This document shows positions 28,201 through 35,106 of a DNA stretch of 39,264 nt, piece by piece. A program made the position numbers and the translations under genes. The notes beneath the pieces were generated by a model. That model saw only the letters and a program-made list of their open reading frames with translations. It was not told the DNA's origin and did no database searches. The stretch spans positions 1 to 39,264 of the forward strand of contig WBXI01000011.1 of the NCBI GenBank assembly GCA_008933025.1. The letters run 5' to 3'. The DNA is from Verrucomicrobiota bacterium (lineage in GTDB: Bacteria; Verrucomicrobiota; Verrucomicrobiia; Limisphaerales; UBA9464). The stretch's first letter is position 1, and each line of letters starts with the position of its first letter.

Positions 28201-29543
28201 GAAACCTCGACACGGACGCCACCAATCGATTCCAGATCCGGGTCGATCTGGATTTCGGCGTCGTGGTGCTGACCAACGACATCGCGTTCCAACGCACGAA
28301 TTCGGTGCCGGGACTGGTCGACTACTATGCGTTCGATGTCGCGCCCAACGCGTCCGTCGCCACGTTCTCGGTCCCGGTCATGGATTCGGACGTGGATCTT
28401 TTCGTGAGCCGTTTCCCGACCATCCCCGGCCGGTTCGTGCACGATTATGCGGGCGTGAACACGGGGACGACGCCGGAATCGATCCCGATCGACGACCTCT
28501 CCCAACCGGTGCCGCTGGCTCCGGGCCGCTGGTATCTCGGCGTCGTCTCCGCCGGCACGAACTCCGCCGCGTATTCGGTGCTGGCTTCCCAGTTCACGGG
28601 GAACCTGACCACGCTGACCAACGAGTCGTCGGTGCTCCATACCAATACGGTGTCCGGCGACACGCAGTACTATGTGATCGACGTGCCGGACAACGCGACC
28701 CTGGCGCTGGTGTCGGCGACACCCCTGAAGGGCAAGGTGGGGATCTATATGCGCCATGGCCTGCCATTGCCGGGACCGACCTCCTACGAGGCGAAGGGTC
28801 TGGCGCTGCCCAACGGCGCGCAGATCATCGAGCTGACCGCCGAGACCAAGCCGCTGGCGTTGGCTCCCGGCCGGTATTACCTCGCCGTGCACGACGAGGG
28901 AGCCATCCCGTCGGTCTATTCGCTCAACGTCCTCATGCTCTTCGAGCGGACCGACATCGAAAGCCTGTTCGACGATGTTCCGGTTGACCGTCTGTTCGCG
29001 GGCGAGACGCCCGCGGTGTTCCGCTTCGACGTGGACATCGACATGCCGATGGTTCTGTTCGAGATCTACAATCTCGACGGCCCGGTGGATCTCGTGGTGT
29101 CCAAGGGAGGCGTTCCCGGTCCGTTGTCGGTCAATTTCTCGAATCCGCGGCCCGGCAACTTGCCGGAGTTGCTGCTGATCACGACGGCGGACATGCCGGA
29201 TTTGTCCGGTTCCTGGTTCCTCTCCGTGGGCGGACCCCTCGGCACGCCCGTTCATTTCACGGTCCGGGCGGCGATGGTGCGGGATGGTCATCCCTTCAGC
29301 CGCGCCCCGTATAGTCTGGTGCTGTACCGCGGCAGCGATCCCGCGCAACCCGGACGCATCGAGTTCGGTTCGGTGCCCGGCTTGGTCTACCAACTCCAGT
29401 ACGCCACCGATCTGTCGGAGCCGGATCCGTGGCACGCCTTGGGCGATGCTTTCGTCGCCGCGGGCTATGACCAGAGCATCCCGGTCGATCTTTCCATCGA
29501 CGAGGCTCGGTTCTACCGCGTCGTCAACCTCCCGAATCCGTGA
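22272..29543 (+). CDS. Giant secreted subtilisin-like (S8) protease, multidomain
   Basis: The 2423-aa protein has a signal peptide at about 1-22 and a likely I9-like propeptide near 135-200. The S8 catalytic domain (about 300-665) has Asp315 (VNDTGID), His343 (HGTHVAG), oxyanion Asn464 (AAGNEAG) and Ser622 (GTSMAAP), so it should be active. Beyond it come beta-rich regions: a proprotein-convertase P-like domain near 1105-1220, a second P-like stretch near 1355, and a LamG-like region near 1420-1650. Four tandem PPC-like repeats of about 115 residues follow (about 1885-2347). The C-terminal module (GLVYQLQYATDLSEP...RFYRV) is common on verrucomicrobial exoproteins. It starts 35 bases after the GspK-like gene. 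Being a substrate of the adjacent secretion system is inferred. Confidence 0.85.
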   Translation: MRLPHRRLLAAALVLLAVLSASRIGRRPAPPASPATATVPPSASADVVSSAPGPLARLRLGAAAARWVAVESIPAGTPLPDADPKFPARARNTPATAGELSRNERAIILRNASVDTRSGQPLRVPENLRAGADPGTYIVQSRGIVDDAFRRRLALAGARVISYIPNNAVLVQADVAAAALLADAAEVGALLVYEPFFKLEPGLAVRAMGSGGTPDKLMLTVIDGERTVLDVEALGARTVSRQRGPFGELVVVETDGKDLLVAFAKLPGVTLLETVEPRRPANDRAGFILGSSTDFTNKTSTLGLTGAGILVNVNDTGIDKTHPDLAGRVLAEDPVSFLDVVGHGTHVAGIIAGNGVQSSTVVQAQGSATNAGFMGKASAAKLFVMPIDLETGPLISDAFLQETFARTNLAITGRSNAPISNNSWGYPAHMEYTSISASYDAAVRDALPGVSGDQPILYVFAAGNEAGGGANGLGGSADSIIAPGNAKNVITVGALESARRLTNTVVTDADGIVLKAGDHVFPDRGYNPTNESYITNVVFRAETDSDYEVALYSSRGNVGIGTEGDYGRFKPDVVAPGSWIVSTRSSLWRIENQIPPDSDLFPVYQALADEVGPWYQYESGTSMAAPAISGLLAQLQEYYEVKQANRIPPEGYKAILINAARAGNSRYQPDPRGSINYTGWGEPTLGRAINSGFTDDGKTLNGFLNASTGGTNSQLIGFPIVGRSNQLGLATGDSRSYRIQLTKPEATNYPIRLTLAWTDPPANPAAGVKLVNDLDLIVTNETTKEFYLGNDFAAGTGYSRLLTETNLLVAAAATSTAGSGGLDPFGNPLTETNVVAAVFDNINNVEQVVLPPGAGTNFVVIVRARRVNVNALQLHPNGVVQDAALVLACDAPDSLGVVGTVADAFPTPANNIVTVRPAVASLTNGLPLFSQRVGANSPLVGSASGTTNQWHFYIFTNTPGGVGYGGTLTNGKNVAFVTFFPPNLGSPRTQDADIDLYVSLDPGLTNLVPSVIADAYKSVQRGGTETVVFTNAPANGEIYYIGVKSEDQKSADYSFVAVSSTKPFGARRPDGNVSINGIPILQPIPDGTPTKPGIGYFMGLGIEPVEMRRVWVQETLSHMNFPDLIGSLTKDGINAVLNNHGQIADMNLGRVQYGTNITTVYDDFGNRTFPGSVPTDGPGRLVGFLGRQASGAWFLQTVDDAFGNVGRVNDLEIILQPNDFSRALVHRSVAGGECETEFVLVPPDASKLTVIVTNINPSLPLEVFIQRDTGSLPDPTNPGASEKRATIAPPGGSVSLSIGDEPPLIPGRYFVSVCNPNRQKVDYDIARLIEQNLPDSFNRTIKSAASENIPIRDAARNLSRIPVTDTRPVTSVEVGIRVADARESDLSIHLSNPQGTGVLVAENRGLADAHGYGGSQRITNSQHLALTFDAATSRAEIFVDGVAVTNALLGPVKLPANRPLALARDPNEQFTANHVAVTLDDVGFWRWPMKASDVSGIYLDGKDGFGKRESLASSGLAALWRMDTDGHDSLGTNHLQILDFVATTGGQIDGALEFLGGTALGLSPILPLDGGAGFSLDGWVQTAAGNRGVVFGAWGDAESTTGFSVPALLVGFDAPWGNGPGSVTAVFQAPDGTLRQLATLPGLVLGDNFSTNKTYAIFGESTNRTAGPIKFVTPPYVGIDPATIQIASGGFETVAPGQVAPGGQVEGWTVMSNAAAVRVMSPGAYEGGQVLAQGASTLVRALTVTPGERYHASFHIRAAADATNQVRFAVMVGTNVDQVIDAGTEWVRTDVRFRATTRQVDLSLIPQVPGNLGADGAPSGLLIDAYLFEQLGSGISYQPEEDFSALVGYPGAGDWTLDLTDNRGTVAGVLEGWQLHLTFAQTNRPIVILTNGVPYSAPIAPGDIAYFRMDVPLEAHAATNTLGLVAVANPLLLLYSADGLPDGSQSGDVVATSNPYVVGTNLPPILPRGQRYYLGVRNLDTDATNRFQIRVDLDFGVVVLTNDIAFQRTNSVPGLVDYYAFDVAPNASVATFSVPVMDSDVDLFVSRFPTIPGRFVHDYAGVNTGTTPESIPIDDLSQPVPLAPGRWYLGVVSAGTNSAAYSVLASQFTGNLTTLTNESSVLHTNTVSGDTQYYVIDVPDNATLALVSATPLKGKVGIYMRHGLPLPGPTSYEAKGLALPNGAQIIELTAETKPLALAPGRYYLAVHDEGAIPSVYSLNVLMLFERTDIESLFDDVPVDRLFAGETPAVFRFDVDIDMPMVLFEIYNLDGPVDLVVSKGGVPGPLSVNFSNPRPGNLPELLLITTADMPDLSGSWFLSVGGPLGTPVHFTVRAAMVRDGHPFSRAPYSLVLYRGSDPAQPGRIEFGSVPGLVYQLQYATDLSEPDPWHALGDAFVAAGYDQSIPVDLSIDEARFYRVVNLPNP

Positions 29544-30454
29544 GGGGCGACGGCGTTCTTGTCGTCGCCACGAACCCCGCGGTCGACGTCGAGTGGCGGG
29601 TCGCGGCCTTGCGTCCGGAAGAGAAGAACGAAGTGACGGCAGAGCGTCGCTGGCCGGGTGGCAAGGGCGTGAATGTCGCCCGATGGCTGGGGTGGTGCGG
29701 CGTCCGCGCACGCTTGGTATTGCCCGTCGGCGGGGCCACCGGGCGCGAACTCGTGGCTGGGCTTCGGCGCGGGGGCATTCCGTTCCGCGCGGTTCCCATC
29801 GCCGGCGAGACGCGCGCCAATGTCGTCGTCACCACGGATCCCGGAACCCAATACCGTCTCAATCCGACCTGGCCGGTTCTCGATGGCGAGGAACTGGAAC
29901 GATTCGAGGCGGTTCTGGACGCGGAATTGCCGAGGCACCGCTGGGTGGTCCTGAGCGGCGCGCTGGTGAGGGGTGCTCCCCCGGGGTTTTATCGCCGGTG
30001 GGCAACCAAGGCGCGGAATGCCGGCGCCATCGTGGTGGTGGATTGCGATGGCGAGCCGTTCCGGCGGGCGGTTGCGGCGCGGCCGTTTCTGGTGAAGCCC
30101 AACGAATTCGAGCTCGCCCAGTGGGCGGGGCGTCCATTGACCGCCGACGCCGATCGGATTCTCGCGGCCCGGGAATTGGCGGCCGCGACCGCCGGGTGGG
30201 TATTGGTCTCGAGAGGCGCCGCCGGCGCGTGGCTGACGGGACCCGGGATCGACGGGGTGCTGGTGGTTTCCGCTCCCAATACCCGCGTCCGCAACACCGT
30301 CGGGGCCGGGGACGCGATGTTGGCGTCGACGATCGCCGCGGTCATGCGCGATCCGAAACGGCCATTGGCTTGGCTCCGTGCGGGGGTGCGGGTCGGATCG
30401 CTCGCCACCCGTCAGGAGCCGGGAACCGTGCCCGCCCCGAAGTCTGGTTTTTGA
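29540..30454 (+). CDS. PfkB-family sugar-phosphate kinase (1-phosphofructokinase / tagatose-6-phosphate kinase type)
   Basis: The 304-aa protein has NPAVDVEWRV near the N-terminus, GGKGVNVARWL (substrate/PfkB signature 1 region) and NTVGAGDAM (signature 2, with catalytic Asp and anion hole). These are the marks of the LacC/FruK branch, which phosphorylates fructose-1-phosphate or tagatose-6-phosphate using ATP in the cytoplasm. Which sugar is used cannot be decided. The GTG start at 29540 overlaps the protease stop as GTGA. This is odd, because a cytoplasmic kinase is translationally coupled to a giant exoprotease. No phosphotransferase-system genes are nearby. Confidence 0.85.
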   Translation: MRGDGVLVVATNPAVDVEWRVAALRPEEKNEVTAERRWPGGKGVNVARWLGWCGVRARLVLPVGGATGRELVAGLRRGGIPFRAVPIAGETRANVVVTTDPGTQYRLNPTWPVLDGEELERFEAVLDAELPRHRWVVLSGALVRGAPPGFYRRWATKARNAGAIVVVDCDGEPFRRAVAARPFLVKPNEFELAQWAGRPLTADADRILAARELAAATAGWVLVSRGAAGAWLTGPGIDGVLVVSAPNTRVRNTVGAGDAMLASTIAAVMRDPKRPLAWLRAGVRVGSLATRQEPGTVPAPKSGF

Positions 30455-30456
30455 CA
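30451..30456 (+). promoter_or_regulatory. Possible -35 element before the SDR gene
   Basis: A perfect TTGACA overlaps the kinase stop codon, 85 bases ahead of the next ATG. No convincing -10 hexamer stands 16-18 bases downstream, so only the -35 is visible. A short hairpin (CCCGGC-GAT-GCCGGG, 30485-30499) lies in the putative leader. Confidence 0.25.
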
Positions 30457-30535
30457 ATCGGCGCTTCCCGCGCAGTTTGGAACACCCGGCGATGCCGGGG
30501 GCATCGATGGCGGTCGCCGTCGCTCCCATTCATTC

Positions 30536-31297
30536 ATGAGCACCGTTTCTTCGCCCCGCTGCGCCGTCGTCTTCGGTGCCACCGGCGGCATTGGTTCCGC
30601 CTTGGTCCGGCAACTCGTCGCGGAGGGCTGGAAGGTCCATGCCGTTGCCCGTGGCCAATCCCGCCTCGATGCGCTTGCCGCGGAAACCGGTGCCGTCTCG
30701 CATGCGGTGGACGTCACCGACCCCGCGGCCGTCGATGCCTGCCTCGGGGCGGTACAGGCGTCCGAGGGGCGCATCGACGGGGTCGCCCACTGCGTCGGCT
30801 CGTTGCTCCTCAAGCCCGCGCACAACACCACCGATGCGGATTGGGCGGGCGTGATCGGCGCCAATCTCACCTCGTCGTTTCATGTCCTCCGTTCGGCCGC
30901 GGGCCGCATGATGCGGACCGGGGGCGGCTCGATCGTCCTCTTGTCGTCCGCCGTGGCGAAGCACGGCATGGTGAACCACGACGCCATCGCGGCGGCCAAG
31001 GCCGGGGTGGCCGGACTCGCCCTATCCGCCGCCGCCACCTATGCGCGGTACAATCTCCGGGTGAACTGCGTGGCCCCGGGGCTTACCCGGACGCCCTTGG
31101 TGGCCGCGCTCACCGGCAACGAAAGCATGCTGAAGGCGTCCGTCGCGCTCCACCCGCTGGGTCGCATCGGCGAACCGCCGGAGATCGCCCGCGCCATCGC
31201 CTGGTTCCTCGACCCGCTCCAGTCCTGGGTCACGGGCCAGATGCTCGCCGTGGACGGGGGATTGGGTTCCATCCAGTCCCGCGCCACGGCCGCCTGA
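30536..31297 (+). CDS. Short-chain dehydrogenase/reductase family protein lacking catalytic Tyr
   Basis: The 253-aa Rossmann-fold protein has the cofactor motif GATGGIG (residues about 14-20). The NAG-like position reads CVGS, then GANLTSS, VLLSSAVAK (catalytic Ser region), RVNCVAPGLTRTPL, and the C-terminal GQMLAVDGGLG. The active-site YxxxK is replaced by IAAAK (Ile151, Lys155), so the proton-donating Tyr is absent. The stretch NHDAIAAAKAGV looks like a recurring subfamily signature rather than a random loss. It may be a binding or regulatory SDR, or use another residue. The substrate is unknown. It stands 82 bases after the kinase gene. Confidence 0.85.
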   Translation: MSTVSSPRCAVVFGATGGIGSALVRQLVAEGWKVHAVARGQSRLDALAAETGAVSHAVDVTDPAAVDACLGAVQASEGRIDGVAHCVGSLLLKPAHNTTDADWAGVIGANLTSSFHVLRSAAGRMMRTGGGSIVLLSSAVAKHGMVNHDAIAAAKAGVAGLALSAAATYARYNLRVNCVAPGLTRTPLVAALTGNESMLKASVALHPLGRIGEPPEIARAIAWFLDPLQSWVTGQMLAVDGGLGSIQSRATAA

Positions 31298-31371
31298 TGT
31301 CCTCCGGGATCCCTCCCGCGCCGCGAACGGCGGGTGGCGATTCACGGCGAGAGGTGGAATGATCCGCGCCC

Positions 31372-32289
31372 ATGAAGACCGGTGGCCCGCGGGCCCTGAA
31401 ACATCCGCCCACAAGCCCGCGCTCCCCGGACCGCGTTCCGGCGTTGCCGTCCGTGCCGCCGGGGATCCTGAACCGCAAGGGATCGCGCGACACGGCCGGC
31501 GTGCCGCGGGAGGTGCGCGCCATGCTCGACGCCGGACTGATCGAGACGGTGAACCTTTGCGAGTGGTTGGTGGTCGACCAAGGGCGGCTCGCGGAACGGG
31601 TGTTCCGCGAACACGGATGGGCGGCGTTGGTGGGACCCCTGCGGGAGGAGTTGGCGGCCCTGGACACGCCCACCGCGCCCAAACGCCTCGCGGCGATCGG
31701 ACGCCTTCTGGCCACGGCCTTCCCCGACGGACCCCGGTTTGAGACCGTGTACGGGACGCTTCTGGGACATCGGTCGGACGTCGTTCGTTCCTGGTCGGGT
31801 TACATGGTGGGTTTGGCGGCGGGCCTTTCGCTGGAGGAAAAGCTGCGTCGGGTCCTGCCCCTGGCGGCGGACGCGAACATGGCGGTCCGCGAGACCGCGT
31901 GGTTCGCCGTGCGGGAAGCGGTTGCCGCCGAGTTGCCGAAGGCCCTGCGGTTGCTGGCCAAGGTGGCCCTCGACGGCGATGCCAATGTCCGCCGTTTCGC
32001 GAGCGAGGTCACCCGTCCCCGGGGCGTTTGGTGCCGCCACATCCAGGCGTTGAAGGACGATCCTTCCCCGGGTTTGGTCGTGCTGGAACCCCTCCGGTCC
32101 GACCCATCGAAGTATGTCCGCGATTCGGTGGGCAACTGGCTCAACGACGCCGGCAAGTCCCGGCGGGAATGGTTGCTCGGGTTGTGCGCGCGTTGGGAGA
32201 AGGAGTCCCCGACGCCGGAGACGGGCCATATCGTCCGGCGCGGTCTGCGGACGATCCGAAAGGCGGAAGCCGCGGGGTCCGCCGGGTGA
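31372..32289 (+). CDS. DNA alkylation repair protein, AlkC/AlkD-like (HEAT-like repeats)
   Basis: The 305-aa all-helical protein has a basic, Pro-rich N-terminal tail (about 1-40), then helical repeats. Hallmarks are HRSDVVRSWSGYMVGL, MAVRETAWFAVREAV, DANVRRFASEV and DDPSKYVRDSVGNWLNDAGK. The last matches the AlkC-type signature (D-P-S-x-Y-V-R-x-S-V-x-N-x-L-N-D). The end HIVRRGLRTIRK is also typical. AlkC/AlkD glycosylases remove positively charged alkylated purines (3-methyladenine, 7-methylguanine) by capturing the damaged duplex. The exact substrate range is not readable. It is preceded by 74 bases after the SDR gene and converges with the membrane-protein gene at 32321. Confidence 0.75.
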   Translation: MKTGGPRALKHPPTSPRSPDRVPALPSVPPGILNRKGSRDTAGVPREVRAMLDAGLIETVNLCEWLVVDQGRLAERVFREHGWAALVGPLREELAALDTPTAPKRLAAIGRLLATAFPDGPRFETVYGTLLGHRSDVVRSWSGYMVGLAAGLSLEEKLRRVLPLAADANMAVRETAWFAVREAVAAELPKALRLLAKVALDGDANVRRFASEVTRPRGVWCRHIQALKDDPSPGLVVLEPLRSDPSKYVRDSVGNWLNDAGKSRREWLLGLCARWEKESPTPETGHIVRRGLRTIRKAEAAGSAG

Positions 32290-32291
32290 AG

Positions 32292-32315
32292 TCCCGCGGC
32301 GCCGCGGCGGCGGGA
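32292..32315. terminator. Possible bidirectional hairpin between convergent genes
   Basis: TCCCGC (32292-32297) pairs with GCGGGA (32310-32315), and the region contains the 14-bp palindrome CCGCGGCGCCGCGG (32294-32307). It fills the 31 bases between two convergent stop codons. There is no T run, so a terminator role is only plausible. Confidence 0.3.
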
Positions 32316-32320
32316 TTGGG

Positions 32321-33043
32321 TCAGCCCTTCTTGTGGTGGTGCATGAGTTCGTCGCCCGTGAGGCCGGTCAACTTCTCGACGCCGTGCAGCAACTGGAACA
32401 AGGCGAACATCAGGACCCCGAGCATGGGCAGGAAGACCACGGGCCAACTGATCCAGTGCATCTTGCCGAGTTGGTCGTTGAAAGCCTCGGTGCCCAGCGG
32501 CGCGGTGAGGAGCCATCGGGCAAGGCCGAAATTCAGGATGCCGCTGCCCACGAACGACACGGCAAGGATCCACGAACTGCGTTTGAGCAGGAATTCGAAT
32601 TCCCCGGTGGTGCCGCGGGATTCCAACGCCGTCTGGATCCGCGCGGTGTCGAGGATTTGGTCGTTGTAGAGGAGCATGCGGACCAACGGTTGGCGGGTGC
32701 GCAGGGAGATGGGGATGGCGAGTCCCAACACCAGCGGGATGGCCACTTCCTTCACGGCGAACCAAAACGGGTCGGTCTTCAGCAACCCGAGCACGCCGGT
32801 GAGCACCACGGAGAAAAGGCCAAGGATGGAAAAGATGTTCCAGACGCGGCGCCGGTAGAAATCCCAGATGCCGTAGCCGAGCGGCACGGCGAGGGCCACG
32901 ACAAGTCCCCAGACGGGTCCCAGTCGCGTGTCCTTGCTCAGTTGGCCGAGCAGGAAGCCGGGAAGCACCACGTTGCACAGCAGGTTGAGCCACACGTTTT
33001 CTCGTGCGGGCAAGGGGCGCGGGGTTTCGGACGGTGCTGTCAT
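32321..33043 (-). CDS. Multi-pass membrane protein, VC0807-like
   Basis: This 240-aa protein has about six hydrophobic segments (near residues 20-35, 42-58, 68-86, 92-112, 160-178 and 195-220) and a His/Lys-rich C-terminus (ELMHHHKKG). The WDFYRRR turn after the second helix, and the repeated G-x-L-x-x-D-P-F-W stretch, resemble the VC0807 family of uncharacterised inner-membrane proteins. I recall that family from memory and am not certain. No transporter-specific motif is visible. The 180 bases upstream on the minus strand, to the end of the permease gene, hold a strong hairpin next to the permease and no clear promoter. Confidence 0.6.
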   Translation of the reverse strand: MTAPSETPRPLPARENVWLNLLCNVVLPGFLLGQLSKDTRLGPVWGLVVALAVPLGYGIWDFYRRRVWNIFSILGLFSVVLTGVLGLLKTDPFWFAVKEVAIPLVLGLAIPISLRTRQPLVRMLLYNDQILDTARIQTALESRGTTGEFEFLLKRSSWILAVSFVGSGILNFGLARWLLTAPLGTEAFNDQLGKMHWISWPVVFLPMLGVLMFALFQLLHGVEKLTGLTGDELMHHHKKG

Positions 33044-33192
33044 GATCGTGGTCGGCGCGGAGGCTTCGGCTTTGGCGGCCCGGGTGCAATCTGGAAAATG
33101 CAGGTCGGCCCGCGCGGAGGACCGGGACGTTTGTCGATCGGGTCGCGGTGCCGGCGTGGTGGGGTTGGCCGGACGGGCGGGGAAGGCCTTTT

Positions 33193-33223
33193 CCGGCGGC
33201 CGGGGCGCGGCCCGCGCCGCCGG
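33193..33223 (-). terminator. GC-rich hairpin after the ABC permease genes
   Basis: On the minus strand, an 8-bp stem CCGGCGGC/GCCGCCGG with an inner GGGC/GCCC pairing begins directly after the TAG of the permease gene. No T run follows, so it may stop or protect the 3' end rather than be a classic intrinsic terminator. Confidence 0.4.
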
Positions 33224-34138
33224 CTACGACTCCGGGTTCGATCGCGGGTCGAGGGCGTCCCGGAGTCCGTCGCCCAGCCATTGGAAAGCGAGCAGGACCG
33301 TCGCCAAAACGCCGCCCGGGCCGAGCAACAACCACCAGCGAACCCGGAGCGGATTCAGTTGGCGCGCGCCGTCCTCGATCAGGGTGCCGAGGCTGGCGTC
33401 GGGCGGCCGGATGCCGAGTCCGAGAAAGCTCAGGAACGATTCGTAGAGGATCACCGAGGGCAAGGTCAGGGCCGCGCAGACGACGACGATGCCGGCGATG
33501 TTGGGGAGGACATGGCGGCGGAGGATCTGGACGGGGCTGGCGCCGAGGGCGCGGCTGGCGAGGACGAACGGGCATTCCTTGAGCACCAGGACCTGTCCCC
33601 GGACCACGCGCGCCATGTTGAGCCACGACACGGCCCCCAGGCACGCGAACAGCAGGAGTTCGCGGGCGGCCGGTGCGAGTCCCGCCGCGTGGATTCCCAA
33701 CCAGCGCACCGCGTGTTCCTCCAGCATCGTGATCGCCAGCATCACGAAGACGATGTTGGGCAGGGCGTAGAGGACATCGACACAACGCATCATGATGCCG
33801 TCGATCCGGCCGCCGACGTAGGCGGACCCCATGCCCCAGACGACGCCGATCACGACGCTGACCCCGGCCCCGACGAGGCCGACCAGCAGCGAAATCCGCG
33901 TGCCGGCGAGGACGCGGGCGAGGAGATCGCGTCCATGGATGTCGGTGCCAAACCAATGCCCGGGTCCGGGCGCGGCGAAGGGCAGGTCGGTGCCCGCGTT
34001 GGCCGCCTGGCCGGAAATCCACGGGCCTGCCGCCACCGCGACGACGGCGAATGCGAGGACGACGGTCGCGAGCACGGCCCGGCGGTTTCCCCGGAACCGT
34101 TTCCAGGCGGCGCGGGATGGCGTCTGGCGTTCAGACAT
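33224..34138 (-). CDS. Oligopeptide/dipeptide-type ABC permease (OppC/DppC family)
   Basis: The 304-aa inner-membrane protein has an N-terminal cytoplasmic segment with RFRGNRRAVLAT and a first helix, as in OppC. LAFAAPGPGHWFGTDIHGRDLLARVLAGTRISLLVG is the family signature. The EAA loop is ASRALGASPVQILRRHVLPN, followed by LGLGIRPPDASLGTLIEDG. Together with the OppB-type partner it would form the pore of a peptide (or nickel, or sugar-acid) importer. Its start lies inside the partner's 3' end (8-nt overlap). No solute-binding protein or ATPase gene is nearby, so those must be encoded elsewhere. Confidence 0.9.
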   Translation of the reverse strand: MSERQTPSRAAWKRFRGNRRAVLATVVLAFAVVAVAAGPWISGQAANAGTDLPFAAPGPGHWFGTDIHGRDLLARVLAGTRISLLVGLVGAGVSVVIGVVWGMGSAYVGGRIDGIMMRCVDVLYALPNIVFVMLAITMLEEHAVRWLGIHAAGLAPAARELLLFACLGAVSWLNMARVVRGQVLVLKECPFVLASRALGASPVQILRRHVLPNIAGIVVVCAALTLPSVILYESFLSFLGLGIRPPDASLGTLIEDGARQLNPLRVRWWLLLGPGGVLATVLLAFQWLGDGLRDALDPRSNPES

Positions 34139-35048
34139 GGCGCACGCGGGGGTCGATCCACCGGTAGGCGAGGTCGGCGGCGAGATTGAGGACGAGCAGC
34201 AGCGCGGAATAGAGGATCACGAGGCCCAGCATCATGGGGTAATCGCGGCTGAAGAAAGCGTTCACGAAGAACGCGCCGGTCCCGGGCAATTGGAAGACCT
34301 TCTCGACGACGAAGGAACCGGTGAGGAGATCGGCAAGCATGGGTCCCGCGAACGAGACCACGGGCAGCAGCGCGGGGCGCAGCGCGTGGCGGCGCAGGAG
34401 CGTGAATTCGTCCAGACCCTTGGCCCGGGCGGCGACGATGAACGGGGCGCGGAGCGTGTCGGCCACGCCCTCGCGGACCAACCGCGAGATGCGCGCGGCG
34501 AAATAGAGCCCGAGCGCGACGGTGGGCAGCACGGCCTGTGGCAACGATCCCCAGAGGGCGACGGGGAACCAACCGAGCCCGAGTCCGAACCACAGCACCA
34601 GCAGGGGGGCGAGGACGAACGTGGGGATGCAGACGCCGACCAACACCAGGAACGACGCCAGCCAATCGGGCCAACGGCCCCGGTGAACGGCGGCGAGGAA
34701 GCCGATGGGAATGCCGGTGCCGACGGCGAAGCCGAAGGCCAGGGAACCGAGGGCCAGCGACACGGGCAACGTCTGGGCGAGGATGTCGCCGACCGAGTGG
34801 TGTCGGTATTTGAACGACGGACCGAGGTCGGCACGGCAAAGGCCCCCGAGGAAGCGCGCGTACTGTTTCCAGAGCGGTTCGTCGAGGTGGTAGCGGGCCT
34901 TCAGGGCGGCCTCGATCTGGGGCGAAGCGGGGGCGCGCTCGCGGTCGAAGGGCCCGCCCGGCGCGGCCCGCATCAGGAAAAACGCGAGCGTGGCGACGGC
35001 GAGCACCAGGGGCGGGATCGCCAACAGGCGTCGGAGCACGGGGCGCAT
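34131..35048 (-). CDS. Oligopeptide/dipeptide-type ABC permease (OppB/DppB family)
   Basis: The 305-aa protein begins with a membrane helix (RRLLAIPPLVLAVATLAFFLMRAAPGGPFD), the standard OppB/DppB opening. It then has KARYHLDEPLWKQYARFLGGL, the EAA loop ARAKGLDEFTLLRRHALRPALLPV, and FFSRDYPMMLGLVILYSALLLVLNLAADLAYRWIDPRVR at the C-terminus. It would be the first permease of a two-gene unit. The substrate cannot be deduced. It lies 58 bases downstream of the trpE stop on the same strand, so read-through from trpE is possible. Confidence 0.9.
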   Translation of the reverse strand: MRPVLRRLLAIPPLVLAVATLAFFLMRAAPGGPFDRERAPASPQIEAALKARYHLDEPLWKQYARFLGGLCRADLGPSFKYRHHSVGDILAQTLPVSLALGSLAFGFAVGTGIPIGFLAAVHRGRWPDWLASFLVLVGVCIPTFVLAPLLVLWFGLGLGWFPVALWGSLPQAVLPTVALGLYFAARISRLVREGVADTLRAPFIVAARAKGLDEFTLLRRHALRPALLPVVSFAGPMLADLLTGSFVVEKVFQLPGTGAFFVNAFFSRDYPMMLGLVILYSALLLVLNLAADLAYRWIDPRVRHV

Positions 35049-35106
35049 GCGGCGCCGATTGGGACACGCCGCACCGCCCCGGGCTAGGGAACAAATCGGC
35101 CCGCCG

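Noticed and set aside
23150-29540. PEP-CTERM or other C-terminal sorting signal on the giant protease
   Set aside because: The C-terminus lacks a PEP motif, a terminal hydrophobic helix and an Arg cluster; it ends in a globular RFYRV-type module.
22119-29711. A stop-free minus-strand frame of 2530 codons opposite the protease gene
   Set aside because: The plus-strand frame encodes a recognisable S8 protease with intact active site. The minus frame gives an Arg/His/Asp/Gly-rich product without any domain. GC-rich third positions make stops rare in this opposite frame.
32114-34189. Plus-strand frame of about 690 codons over the membrane protein and permease genes
   Set aside because: The product is hydrophilic, Gly/Glu/Arg-rich and featureless, while the minus strand encodes clear transmembrane proteins with EAA loops.
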